Assembly: GCA_015501585.1 (NCBI GenBank)
Contig: JADNRY010000114.1
Coordinates: forward strand, 62,001-126,000
Length of the DNA stretch: 64,000 bases
DNA from: Rhodocollybia butyracea
Lineage: Eukaryota; Basidiomycota; Agaricomycetes; Agaricales; Omphalotaceae
Direction of reading: 5' to 3'
Position numbers and translations under genes: made by a program. The notes beneath the pieces were generated by a model. The model searched no databases and had not been told where the DNA came from. It saw only the letters and a program-made list of their open reading frames with translations. Positions 53,586-63,926 of this stretch are shown here, piece by piece (position 1 is the stretch's first letter; each line of letters begins with the position of its first letter).

Positions 53586-53816
53586 ACGAGCTCGCACCAC
53601 GGCCCCTCCTCGCCTGCACTGAAATTGGCAAAGGTGTTCCCGTATTTGCCCCAAGGCTGATGGTTAAAGGGTGCTTGCTAGTGCTGTTCCGTGGATATCT
53701 GTACTGCTGGAACTCGTCAAGATTGAACTCCTGGATTTCTTTACGGGCCATTGCGGTAATAAAAATTACGAGCAAGGCCTTGGCTCACTGCATTGACTAA
53801 CAGAAATACAACAGTA

Positions 53817-54034
53817 CTGTGCCCTATCAACACCGACACCAGAAAGCACCAAGTCGATATATTGCTGGACTTTTTCTTTCGAGAATTGTGAGAAAGTTGC
53901 ATCTGTAGGGAGCGGCGGTGGGCCCTGTCTCTGGTATCATCAAACATGGCCAACATATCTGTAAACAGTACCTCTCGCGTGCGTGGGGGAGGGGGAGCAA
54001 GGTATTCATCTGAATCGCCACCGGAGTCACTCAT
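53817..54034 (-). pseudogene. Truncated paralogue of the 919-aa gene (exon 1)
   Basis: From the ATG at 54034: MSDSGGDSDEYLAPPPPRTR, then REVLFTDMLAMFDDTRDR, closely matching the start of the gene at 38676. A one-base deficit after DTRDR shifts the frame, though the DNA continues to match (CAGCAATATATCGACTTGGT) to about 53817 (CACAGTAC), where homology ends. The upstream region (54035-54254) is also duplicated. Dead copy from a segmental, inverted duplication. Confidence 0.85.
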
Positions 54035-54254
54035 TAAAGCCGATGATGGTGGTAGATGGTCAAGGAATCACATTTATCATATGTTTTATCATGTCGTGTT
54101 TTATCGTGTTTGACCATTCATAGGTTTATCTTTCCGTAAAGCATTTATGTCAAGCAGGAGAATCTACAATCCTCTTACGGTGGAGATCCCTATAAGTCCG
54201 AGTGTGCGGTTGACTCCGATATTCTGTGGTTCTGATTAAAATAGGTTAAAATTC
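54035..54254 (-). promoter_or_regulatory. Duplicated upstream region of the truncated paralogue
   Basis: Reverse complement of 38393-38675 with many small differences and without the GGGTACCCCG segment seen there. Conserved blocks include CTTTACGGAAAGAT and ACGATAAAACACGAC about 60-120 nt before the ATG. Confidence 0.6.
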
Positions 54255-56327
54255 AACCATTTCTGGGTGACTCTCTTCTTAGCCTAGGTATCGCTGAAAC
54301 TCAGGCCCATTTTTGGCCTAACTGTTGGTTGGTATCCGTGCTCACAACCAAGTGTCTCTTTCTGTGCGTTATAGCTTTGTTCATGTCCACACTTTCTGCA
54401 TACTTGGAGGTTAGCTAATCTGTGAATTTTGGATGATCAGCTGATGATGATTTCAAGATGTAACATAGTCAGGAACGGGATTGGTGGAAAACTGCTACCG
54501 CCAGAGTTTTCTGCATGACCATGCATCTGATGATAAGTTAAATTTATTCCGTAAATCCAAATCGAGCTCGACGGGGATTGTAGTACCGCGGGAAGGTAAT
54601 ATTGACAAATCCCTTCCAGTGTAATCTGATAATAGGTGCGATAATTATGATCGTTATTATTTTTAGAGGTGCTAAGGCCCAAACAATTATTCAGGTAATC
54701 TAACAAATTCCTCAGGCAAGTTTACCAAACATTATTCAGGTTCCTGGTTATCCAACAAATAAGTACCTCCTTGGCTTAAAAAGAGGAAGTGCAAAGGAAA
54801 ATACTTTTCAAGCAGTTCGTCCGGGGGTGTGACCTGTGACCGCCGCGACGAAATTTTCAATTGGTCATTTTTGGTTGTGACTTATGACCAGCTTGAAATT
54901 TCATCAGGCTGTCAGAGGAATGATATCGGAAATTATACGGAAATTAAGAAAACATCGAAGAAAACACAAGGCAAGGCAGGAAAAAAGTAATTGTGTATCT
55001 ACCTCTTTCATATGTCTAAGGCCGATTTATTATAATGAAGGGCTTACAAGGATGTTAGGAACAAAGACAAAATCCCCAGGACACTCGAAGTTTGCTTGTG
55101 TGACAATCCATTTTATGATTTTGTCAGGAGCATTAGTGACCTGTGACCTCCGTGACATTTCGTCGATTTAACACTCCCTGTGACGTGTGACTGACGAACT
55201 GCCACTTAAAATGGGACAGTATGTATATTGGTTTATGTCAAAGGCACACATGGAATGGTATTACTATGAATACTCCAAAAATAAGTACTTCAAACAGTCA
55301 CCGATATAACAGCTAAATGACCAACTCTATAAAACTCGGTGCAACTAAACAAGAGAAGAGAGTAACTGAACTATTACTCGAATGAAAAACATCATGAAGG
55401 TGTTACTAACTAAGCGAGCACAAACAGGATGAACGCGAGTGTTACCCAGTGGATGATCGGCGGAGTATAATGAGAAGGAAGCAGCACTTAAGTAAAATGT
55501 ACCGAAAGCATATACCTAACCAAGGGAATTAAGTCATATGGGCAGCGGTAATGAAGAAAAGCAAGACGACATACGGAAAAGGAAGGGTATTCACAAGCAT
55601 ACAGTTGTCCCAGCAGTTTGGTGCAGTGTCATGCCGCCCGTCTGCTCAGCTGCAAGGGCGCAAGACAATATACAGAAAAAGGGGATATTTCCAAGCGTCA
55701 AACACAAAGCAGATTGGCTAGGTGGCATTGAGCTCAAACTTAGAGACTGCTTTGAGCAAATTTTATAGCAATAGATTTCGGAATGCCATGAAATAAATTA
55801 AAACGAATTGAAATAAATTGTATTTGGCCAGCTGTACCCAGACAGACTCGGACCAAGTCAAATATGTGCTAAATTTGTAGATTAATTTAGATCAGCTTCT
55901 TCCCCAAGGCATTTGACAGGACAGTTCATTTCGGACAAGAGTTTTTCACGCCGTTCATGTCAATTTAGGCGAGGATCATCAGCCAGTGGATCTCAATCTA
56001 TACATCCTCCTAACATACCTTTGCAGTTGTACGTCATTTCGGACAAATCGGACAAAAGTTCATGTCAATTGATGAAATGTTGTAATGGGTTGTTCAAAGG
56101 TGGCACAAGGCCCAGTAAAAAAAACCCGTCGTCGATAGCGCGCAGATAGATGCCGTCCGTCCGATCCTGCGTATTAGATAATCTATTTTTTCATCTGCTC
56201 TTGTCGTATCTCGTCATGTCACTTCGATCGTAGCTATCCGAAGTGACTCTTATCATGTTATGTCCAACGTCTTATAAGTTATAAATTCCGTCATTCTCTT
56301 GTATCAACTTTTTTTTACCACTTCCTC
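54255..56327. other. Intergenic DNA with MITE-like relics
   Basis: 54816-55195 has inverted ends AGTTCGTCCGGGGGTGTGAC and TGTGACTGACGAACT, followed by AAAATGGGACAGTATGT. The right end resembles that of the MITE at 7124-7387 (GACTTACGAACTCC, AAAATGGTACAGTATGT), so it is a distant relative. At 55935-56080 CATTTCGGACAA occurs twice, each followed by TTCATGTCAATT. No gene is supported. Confidence 0.4.
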
Positions 56328-57287
56328 ATGATGCAAACCTCGGAAAGCAAACGCGCTAAATTCAACCACGGCGCTTTTACTCTTCACCAATGGCCCGAAA
56401 AATCACACTCAAAGGACGAAGATGGCTTGCCTCACCGTCACTGCTTAAGTGCTGTTATAGCACGGGAAACGAATCCTGGGTGGCCTGATCTTTAAATCTA
56501 TAGACTATTATTGTGCCGTTCTTACTCATGTTATCCAGGCTGTTTCAAACCAGTACTCTGGAGTCACAAGTAGTCTCGCAAGCCCGGCCCCAGCAGGTCT
56601 ACAGCAAAACAGGAGCATTAAATGAAAACCGTAAGTTCTAAACAATTTACTCAGTATTTTCTTTAAAAAATTTTGTCCAGCGTCTCAAGAGAACATCGCT
56701 GACAATACAGAAACAGATATCCCAGCCAAAGGTGATTTCTTGAACGAGCCTAGGGCCAAGTAATTATACTTGCATTTGATAATTGGGATACATTTTAATG
56801 CGTTTACAGTGCCACAACCCCAAATACCAGTACGCATGCCACTATCTACTATCCACTTTCTTATTCCTTCCTATATCCAGTCATCAACAAGGTTTCGGTA
56901 TCTACTCAGACTGATTTGACCATCGATGAACTCAACCGCATGGAGTCACACCGAGAAGACCTTCTGCTTTCATTGGATAACCTGGATGACCATCGTGCTC
57001 ACCTCCAGGCCGAGGTCTACACTAAGCAACGCGAAATCAACGGAAATGCCCACCGAGCTAAATTGGAGATCAGTCGACTGAGCCAACACTTTGTATCAGC
57101 TGTGGGAGAGCGGGATAGTGCAAAAGACGAAGCAAAGAGAGCGACGCAGATAGTGAGGGCTGCAAATGAGAAGCGTGATAGCGCAATCAAGGAAGCGAAG
57201 TTTTGGCATGGTAATTTTAAGCGCATTGCAGATGCGATGAGTGTCACTCTTGTGGACTATCCCAGTCCTGACAATGTACTTAATTAG
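56328..57287 (+). CDS. Hypothetical coiled-coil protein, five exons, 236 aa
   Basis: Exons 56328-56479, 56539-56630, 56681-56731, 56810-56829 and 56892-57287 (152+92+51+20+396 = 711 nt, in frame). Donors GTGGCC, GTAAGT, GTGATT and GTACGC; acceptors ATCCAG, GTCCAG, TTACAG and AACAAG. The protein starts MMQTSESKRAKFNHGAFTLH. Exon 5 reads VSVSTQTDLTIDELNRMESH, then a continuous helical, charged stretch (LHAEV-like, KQREINGNAHRAKLEISRLS, SAKDEAKRATQIVRAANEKR) that should form a coiled coil, ending PSPDNVLN. The 20-nt exon 4 is unusual and the first donor is weak, so the middle is less certain than exon 5. No enzymatic domain. Similar in size and ending to the 248-aa gene at 51737. Confidence 0.6.
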
Positions 57288-57299
57288 TTACGCCCATAT

Positions 57300-57756
57300 C
57301 TTATGCATTTGCTATGTTACACAATACTCGGGCTAGGTGATTTTGCCGTGCAGCCGGTGCGTGGTGCGTGCCGAATCAATCCTAGGGAACCTTAAATTGG
57401 AGATCTCTGAATGTCCCTGAATGCCCCTGAGCTTTCATGGGGCTCCCTGGGTTCCCTGCATCCCTTTGTGCAGTTGAGTTCTATTACTTAAGTTGAGTAT
57501 GCCTTTGTGGAGTCCAACTGAATTCAGCCTCAATGTCATGATTTAGGACTACGCCAACATGAACTGCACCAGTGTTTAGGGATGAGTCTTGTCACTTGAG
57601 TTTATTGGAGTTGAGTGAGTCAAGATTGGATTGGAGTCACTTGACTTTTATTCAATTTCAGTCACTTGAGTTCTTTATCGGAGTTGCGTAGGCCTTTGTA
57701 AATTGTGGAGTCCAACTGACTCAAGTCAGGTTTCCAGCCTCAATGTCACAATTTAC
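57300..57756. repeat. Dispersed repeat with GTCACTTGAGT words, copy 1
   Basis: 57480-57756 has GTTGAGTAGGCCTTTG- and GTCACTTGAGT-type words and GGAGTCCAACTGA, CAGCCTCAATGTCA. These recur at 58970-59120 (GAGTAGGCCTTTGAGGAGTC, CAACCTCAATGCCATAATTT). 57380-57475 is a separate CCCTGAATGCCCCTGAG tract. Confidence 0.5.
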
Positions 57757-57880
57757 GAGTCCTGAATGTAATGAAGACTCGTCCTTATGGCCAGTTTCGC
57801 GTGGGAATTTTATCCCGATTAGGGTTGATCTTGTCCAAATTAGGGAGAGTCGTTTCACCATATTTGGGAATGTCAAAGCG
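57757..57880 (+). promoter_or_regulatory. Second copy of the conserved upstream module with ATGTCAAAGC
   Basis: Matches the reverse complement of 14366-14493. After the ATG the frame gives MSKRSACDRCSLICSIN and stops, whereas the copy at 14365 continues MSKQLACDLVVTHLRV. So this is a promoter plus start of a truncated relative. Confidence 0.4.
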
Positions 57881-58689
57881 CTCGGCATGTGATCGTTGCT
57901 CTTTAATTTGTTCAATTAATTAATTGACAGACATGGCATCTCAAAAGCAGAAGAATCCTATATCCGTTCTCTTCACAATTTCTCTTCACAATTTCTTTAA
58001 AAACTGGCATTGTGCCTCTGTCAAACGGCAGTGCTCGTCTGAGCTTGGGTCAAAATGACAATGGTGGAAAGGAAGGGCTGCTGTAAAATTCAATGGAGGT
58101 TGAAGTTTTGAAGGAAGCGAAAACGCGGTAGATGGAGGTTGTATAGTGTAGTGTATCATTTGGTACGTTTCTTTGAACATTTTCATTGTGTTTTGGAGAC
58201 TGAATGTTGCAAAGACAGATCTCCTTCAGCATATCCTCATCTCTCATCTGGAGCTCTCGACGATCTTCAGTACAATCTGACGGCGGTCCTACACCAAACT
58301 TTGTCACATCCATCTCTGCATCGCAAAAATCTCGGTATAACATCTCGAAAAAAAGCATGGTTACTCAATCTCAACCTTTTGGTTTTGGCCGACACTGGGA
58401 ATATCTATGACACGTTGTTCATGGCTGCCAAAGTGCCTCCTTGGCACTATTTATTGCTGCAACTTCAATTGTTATTTCTGTCTTTGGTCACCTTGCCTGC
58501 AAAATGGCATAGCTTTATGAGTGCGTGTTCATTTATCTTCTCATTCATCTGTTGGCATTAGCAATTGGACCCTGGTTACATCATTCTAGTACTAAGACTA
58601 ACCGCTTCAGTACAACATGAATGTGGGCCAGTTGAGTGACTAACACTCCTCATAGTGATATATGGCTTAACATCCATACTATAACCATC
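57881..58689. other. Region with one possible minus-strand exon
   Basis: Minus 58330-58210 reads AEMDVTKFGVGPPSDCTEDR then RELQMRDEDMLKEICLCN, which looks like real coding sequence, but no start, splice partner or family was found. Otherwise no gene. Confidence 0.25.
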
Positions 58690-58764
58690 GGCACTATAGC
58701 TCAGTTGGTTAGAGCACCAGTCTAGAGTACTGTGTGGTCGCTGGTTCAATCCCAGCTAGTGTCA
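58690..58764 (+). tRNA. tRNA-like sequence (possible pseudo-tRNA or SINE head)
   Basis: The 75-nt segment folds as a cloverleaf: acceptor GGCACTA with TAGTGTC (one G-U), D arm GCTC..GAGC with AGTTGGTTA loop, T arm GCTGG TTCAATC CCAGC perfect, discriminator A. Internal promoter boxes A (TAGCTCAGTTGG) and B (GGTTCAATCCC) are good. The anticodon stem is CCAGT with ACTGT (outer pair mismatched), and the loop CTAGAGT would give anticodon AGA. That means Ser, yet there is no long variable arm, and the variable region is one base longer than usual. So identity is unsure and a tRNA-derived repeat is possible. Confidence 0.55.
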
Positions 58765-58919
58765 ACATTTATTTCCCTCCTGTTTCAAGGTCACTTGATT
58801 TGGGACAAGGTACTCCTTGATCCTGGTCACCTGATTTCTCTAACATCATCACACTGATTTTTTCTTTCAAGATTTTATAACTAGTCTTCTACAGGACTCG
58901 TACCTGCCATGCGCTTGGC

Positions 58920-59130
58920 GCAGTGGCCCACACTCACAAGTTATGACTGCACCAATACACACTGCAGCCACTTATGAGGTGTGAGACTCGTCACTTGAGT
59001 TTTATTGGAGATGGGTCACTTGACTTCTATTAGTATTGAGTAGGCCTTTGAGGAGTCCAACTGAAGTCAGGTTACCAACCTCAATGCCATAATTTAGGAC
59101 TGCGCCAACATGTACTGCATCCACTGCTGA
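58920..59130. repeat. Dispersed repeat with GTCACTTGAGT words, copy 2
   Basis: Matches 57480-57756 in blocks (GACTCGTCACTTGAGTTTTA, GAGTAGGCCTTTGAGG, ATTTAGGACTGCGCCAACAT). Between 59131 and 60530 no gene is firmly supported. The minus frame 59780-59600 (DFNGVVQFSQASIVVEYPWE, YGYKLTSDMRSQGLKTPDGH), following an acceptor-like TTTTTTCCTGTAG, may be a lone exon. Confidence 0.45.
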
Positions 59131-60534
59131 AGCATGAGACTTGTCAGATGGGAGGGGGGGTAAGAACACAAAAATGCCAATAGGAGGATAAGAACCAATT
59201 TAAAGATAGACCAAGCCTGTCTGACTGCTACACTACATCCTTGGTTAAACTGAAGAGTGGAGTAGATAGAGTACATGGTGAAGGTCCTGTAAAAATGTAT
59301 TCAAAGGTGATAAGATGCATCATGTGTTGATACACAAAACATTGGCCAGAATGTTGAGGATAGTCTGCTACTCCCCACTGTAGCCATAATTATTGAAAAT
59401 TCAGTCAGTCTTTAGAGTTATGAGTCGGCAACCATAAACGTTGGGGATTATCAAAAATTGATGGAAACAATTGGCGGCGCCAAATTCTGTCGCGCTCATA
59501 GCAGGATTGTTCAAGACACATAATGCAAAGGGGGTATATTGCTAAGATGAAGTAGGCCATGATAATAATGTAGTAGCTCATAGCACCTCAGATGCACAAT
59601 CACTTGTGTATTCCAAAAAAGTGGCCATCCGGGGTTTTTAGACCTTGTGATCTCATATCTGAAGTCAGTTTGTAGCCATATTTGGTAGGTCCAAAGATAT
59701 TGGCCATTTTGTTACCAAATTCCCAGGGGTACTCTACAACTATTGATGCTTGGGAAAATTGGACAACACCATTGAAATCTACAGGAAAAAATAGAGTAGA
59801 ATACTTAGACATTTGCTTCATATTAAATTGCTGCTCCATTGTTGAGTAATTCCACCTGCAAAGTGGTCATTTTTAGTCATTCTGCACTAAAATTAGCATT
59901 GCATAAAAATCCCCGGAAGATCGCGCATTTGGTTCTCTGATGCTGCTTCAGGGAGTCCATCCTCGAGTTATGCGGTTAAATATGCAGCGGCGAGCATTGG
60001 TGAGATTTAGGTGAGATCAGCGGAAATATATTCGGTGTGTTACAAAAACAGTGTAAGTCATCAGTTGCTGGTAATTTCGGTCGGAGGGAGAGGAAACTAG
60101 GAAAACAGGCGCGCGGAAAACAGACCGTTTTACTTACGCTATATGATTTATCAGTTTGGACAAACAAGTAGGTGTTGACACAAACTTCCTCAACTTAGCG
60201 GTTTGTGAAAGATCGGGGAATCTAAGTCTGAAGATATCCTTAAATTCCCATTCCTCTGTCATAGGTATACGGCGCAGTGGGGACTCCGAGCTGTGAGGCT
60301 CCCAGATGAGATTGGGTATACAGGTGCTCTATTGCTCCATGTACTACTTGGCCTTTGTACCAGGTCTTATATACTACAGTACAGGTACTCTACGAGGTAT
60401 CTACTGGGTCTGTAAGTATTAGTAAGTAGCTTGGTAAGGACATCGGTAGGCTACATCGGAAGAGAACCAGTTCCGGATTGCTGTGACATCATCATCGGCG
60501 CGACAACTCGACAACTACAACATCCTCCTGGTAT

Positions 60535-60675
60535 GACAATGGTTCACTTTTTTTCTGAGCTTTTAATGAACCATGAACTGGACCGGTCCATCTATCATCA
60601 GTTCATTTTGCGGTTCAGTTCAGTGCAATTCATCAGTTTTTTGCAGTCCATTGAATTGGACCTTCAAGCCCTAAT
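60535..60675. repeat. AATGAACCATGAACTGGACC word tract
   Basis: Words such as ATGAACCATGAACTGGACCG, CAGTTCATTTTGCGG and CATTGAATTGGACC repeat in both orientations. It resembles 33860-34010 in vocabulary. It sits next to the degraded start of gypsy copy 2. Confidence 0.5.
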
Positions 60676-60979
60676 TCTGTTTCTGCAACCAGAAACCCTT
60701 GCCAACATGGCTCGGATGGCTTTGGACCTGCAACAGCTGTTCCAAACACTCCTGTCTCTCATGAGGCAGTTCTAGGTAACATCAATGTTGACAAATGCGA
60801 CATTAAGGAAATTCCCAGTGCTAGTGGTACTGCACTAGTCCTTACTCCTCATTGTGGAAGGATTGCTTTGGCTCCTTCCCCTTCCTTTGCCGGGGAGCTG
60901 CGTTAATCAGGTTCATGCCTCTCGGAGATTTATCTCAATGCGTCCGCTCTTTCCGATTACAAACAATCACTTACAATTT

Positions 60980-62960
60980 CTTTATCTACTGAATTCCCTC
61001 TTCCCAAAGATTCCAATGAGTCTTCCGCTCTTTTAAAGTTTATTACTCTTGTAGACTCCAGTTCTACTGATTGTTTCCTTGATTCCCATTATGTCAATTT
61101 GAACTCTATTCCAACCTCTTCAATACCGCCGATCTGTCATGCCCTAGGCATATACCGACTGCCGATGTTTCTCGCTTACAGTTACATAATCCGCTCCCAC
61201 CGCATTTCCGGTTCTGATACACTTCCGCTTTGCTTCTGTCTTACTATTTCCTTCACCGTACACTTTCTATGATCCCGCCGATCCATTCTCCATCATTCTT
61301 ACAATCATACATATGCTTTATGCTCATCCCGCCGCTTCTGCTTATGTCCATCATTGTCTTTCATCCCTTGTACTTCTTTTGGCTATTCTTGTCTTTTCTA
61401 CTCTTGGATTATTACCTATTGCTACTCCGGTCCTTGAGTACCCTTTAAATAGTTCCGTACCATGTCAAGTACAGTAGATTGGAAATATTGCTTAACCCCT
61501 TGACTCGTGTGCTCTTGTGTGTTCTGGTTTCTCGCTTGTTTCTTTAACTCTGTTTCTTCACTCCATCGTTTTCACAATCTCTGCAATCTACTATCATCTA
61601 TTTGGTTCCGCTCTGTTTGTGCCGCATCAGGTGGGCTACCGCTTGACCTTCCGCTCATGTCGCTATCAAAGCCGCTGGCACTTTAAGTAGTGGGTCCTAC
61701 CCTTCGAGTCGGAAACTCATCTACTCTTAGGCTTACTCACCGAGTTCATTCTATCGCCTGTACGGACCTGCCATCCTTACATTAGTCCCTTGTACAATCC
61801 CGACACGAGTCTTACATCCCATAGACACTTCGGAACCATTCTACACTCACATCCTTTCACATCTCAAACCAGCTTTCCCAGTTCGGCTGAACAACAGCAG
61901 TACAGAGCATATCCGCACTTGGGTTTCCAGGTTTGTAACCCGTTTTTGATGAAGTTGTGTCCAAGGTTTGTCCCGAACATTGTTCTTTTGACCTCAAAAT
62001 TGATCTGGTGGAAGGTGCTGAGCCCCTGCTTGGTCACCTTTACCCTCTTTCTCTGACAGAGCAGCAGGCTCTTTGCAATTTCCTGGACAAGCAACTCACT
62101 ACCGGTGTCATTCAACCTTCTTCACGGTGCTCCGGTCCTCTTGGTACCAAAGAAGGATGGTAAACTTTGGCTTTGTGTGGACTTCCGAGGATTGAACATG
62201 ATTACCAAGAAGGATTGCTACCAGGTGCCTATAATTTCGGATCTTTTGGATGCTCTGAAAAAGACTAAAATCTACACCAAACTTGACTTGGCTCACGCCT
62301 ACCATCTCGTCCAAATTGCCAACGGCGACAAATGGAAAACTACCTTTCAGACCCAATGAGGTTCCTATGAATGGTTAGCTATGCCTTTTGCTCTTACTAA
62401 TGCTCCCGCAGCTTTTCAAAGGTTCATCAACTACACATTCTCCAACATGTTCAATGTCTGAGTTATAGTTTACCTGGAAGGCATCCTCATCTACTCCAAC
62501 AATTCAGAACAGCACTTGAAACATGTTCCCGAAGTCCTTTGGTGGCTCCATGCAAATGGCCTTTTTCTCAATCCTGCGAAGTGCTTTTGGTTGGTCAATA
62601 CGGTCAAATATCTCGGTTACATTCTCTCTCCAGCAGGATTGACCATGGCCAAAGATAAGGTTAAAGCTATTGTTGACTGGCCAGTTCCCTGTAAAGTCAA
62701 AGACATCCAATCTTTTCACAAAAACGCTACAAGGAACAAACTGATCAGAAACACATTCCCCATCCTGAATTCCTGATTGGATCCGAGGTCTTTATTCTGG
62801 CAAAACACATCTGAACTACTTGGCCAACCAAGAAGTTTGCCAAAAAGTATCTTGGTCCTTTCAAGGTCCTTGAGCGCTCCTGCTCCCTTTCGTACAAGGT
62901 CCAACTCCCGGACTACCTTTGCCAAATCCATCCAGTTTTCCATGTATAACAACTTGAACT
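60980..62960 (+). pseudogene. Ty3/gypsy polyprotein, copy 2 (broken)
   Basis: Protease near 61048 (FITLVDSSSTDCFLDSHYV, like LVDSGATDCFIDS), then heavily shifted linker sequence. RT follows from 61995: SFDLKIDLVEGAEPLLGHLY, LTEQQALCNFLDKQLTTGVI, PVLLVPKKDGKLWLCVDFRG, YTKLDLAHAYHLVQIANGDK, then a stop, AMPFALTNAPAAFQRFIN, and VYLEGILIYSNN where the usual YLDD-type box is altered. It continues to KAIVDWPVPCKVKDIQSF and there jumps to the end of the integrase (KNATRNKLIRNTFPILNS, KKFAKKYLGPFKVLE). RNase H and integrase core are deleted. Overlaps in family and content with copy 1 at 41738. Confidence 0.9.
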
Positions 62961-62994
62961 TTCGATTCCAAATTGGATTCAGTCACCTCCCCCA

Positions 62995-63203
62995 CCACAT
63001 CAGGAAAAGTCGTTTTTGCCTAGGTGACCCCAGAGTGGCCTAAAGCAAATAGGTTTGCCCAGGTTTGCCTAAGGAATCCTCAAGAGCCTTGACTGGCAAG
63101 GGACAAGCCCAAATTCCTAGGATGCCATAGGATTCATAGGTCACCTAGTTTGCTTTAGGCCACTCTGGGGTCACCTAGGCAAAAACGGCTTTTCCTGATG
63201 TGG
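62995..63203. mobile_element. 209-bp hairpin MITE with CCACATCAGGAAAAG ends
   Basis: 62995-63048 and 63150-63203 are reverse complements with about one mismatch, starting CCACATCAGGAAAAG and including TTTTTGCCTAGGTGACCCC. The loop repeats CTAGG and TTTGCCTA words. No clear target duplication is visible. Its right half supplies the last codons and stop of the gene on the minus strand (63155-63585). Related end at 31713-31934. Confidence 0.75.
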
Positions 63204-63585
63204 CGCCGCATGATGGCCACTGTCCTCTTCTCCCTTTCCTTCCTTGCCTGTTCTTTGGCTGCCAACTGCTTACCTTTTGGCTTGGTGATTTTGTTTGCCT
63301 CAATGGCCTTCATGTTCCGCCTGGCCTGTTTGGCTGCCTTCTCTCTTGTGGCCTTCTTGGCTTCCTCCCTCTTAGCCTTCTTGGCCGCCGCTCTCTCCGC
63401 CTCCCTCTGCCGCTCCTCTTGGCTTTCGCCGCCACGGCCGCCTCCTGCCTCTTCTTCTCTTTTTGCGCAGCCCGTTTGGCCACCTTTTTGTCAACAAGTG
63501 CCTTCACCTTGGCAGCTTCTTCCTCGGCCTTGCAGAACTCCTCGTTGGAGTTGTTGGATGTGTGTGAGTTAGCGCAGGATGGCAT
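63155..63585 (-). pseudogene. Lys/Ala/Glu-rich protein gene with a frameshift
   Basis: Starts at the ATG at 63585 (MPSCANSHTSNNSNEEFCKA) and reads a highly charged helix (EEEAAKVKALVDKKVAKRAA, EKKRQEAAVAAKAK). Around 63410-63440 the natural sequence changes frame by one base: the other frame continues EERQREAERAAAKKAKREEA, TREKAAKQARRNMKAIEANK, KEQARKEREKRTVAIMRRHI and stops at 63157-63155 inside the MITE. The product would be a long basic/acidic single helix or coiled coil, function unknown. A TATATAA box lies about 60 nt upstream. Either a sequencing or real one-base indel separates the two parts. Confidence 0.5.
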
Positions 63586-63642
63586 GGTAGGAAGGCGAAA
63601 TGATGGGGGTACTTACTAAGCAATTTTGGATTTTGGCATGGC

Positions 63643-63651
63643 ATTATATAC
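63643..63651 (-). promoter_or_regulatory. TATA box of the Lys/Ala/Glu-rich gene
   Basis: GTATATAATG on the minus strand, 58-66 nt upstream of the ATG at 63585. Confidence 0.45.
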
Positions 63652-63784
63652 GCAGGCGCTTAAACTCTATTGATCACGGGAACAGCATTGGAAATCTTGG
63701 TGATGTTCTAGAACTTCAACATGAAGGCGGATTCCAAGGGTAGGGAGACTTTCTGAAGGCCTCTGCAAACAACAGATCTATCTT

Positions 63785-63926
63785 GACAAGTAGAGAGCAC
63801 AGTTCATCACCTTGGTGCACATGAACTCTCTCTGCTTTGTCCACACTCCAGTCCTGACAGGTATAGAGCACAGTTCATCACCTTGATGCACATGAACTCT
63901 CTCTGCTTTGTCCTCACTCCAGCATG
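63785..63926 (+). repeat. 71-bp tandem repeat, two copies
   Basis: 63785-63855 and 63856-63926 are nearly identical (GAGCACAGTTCATCACCTTG, GCACATGAACTCTCTCTGC), with a handful of differences. Each unit contains the self-complementary pair GAGAG/CTCTC and TTCATC/GATGAA-like words. No gene seen from 63652 to 64000. Confidence 0.8.
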
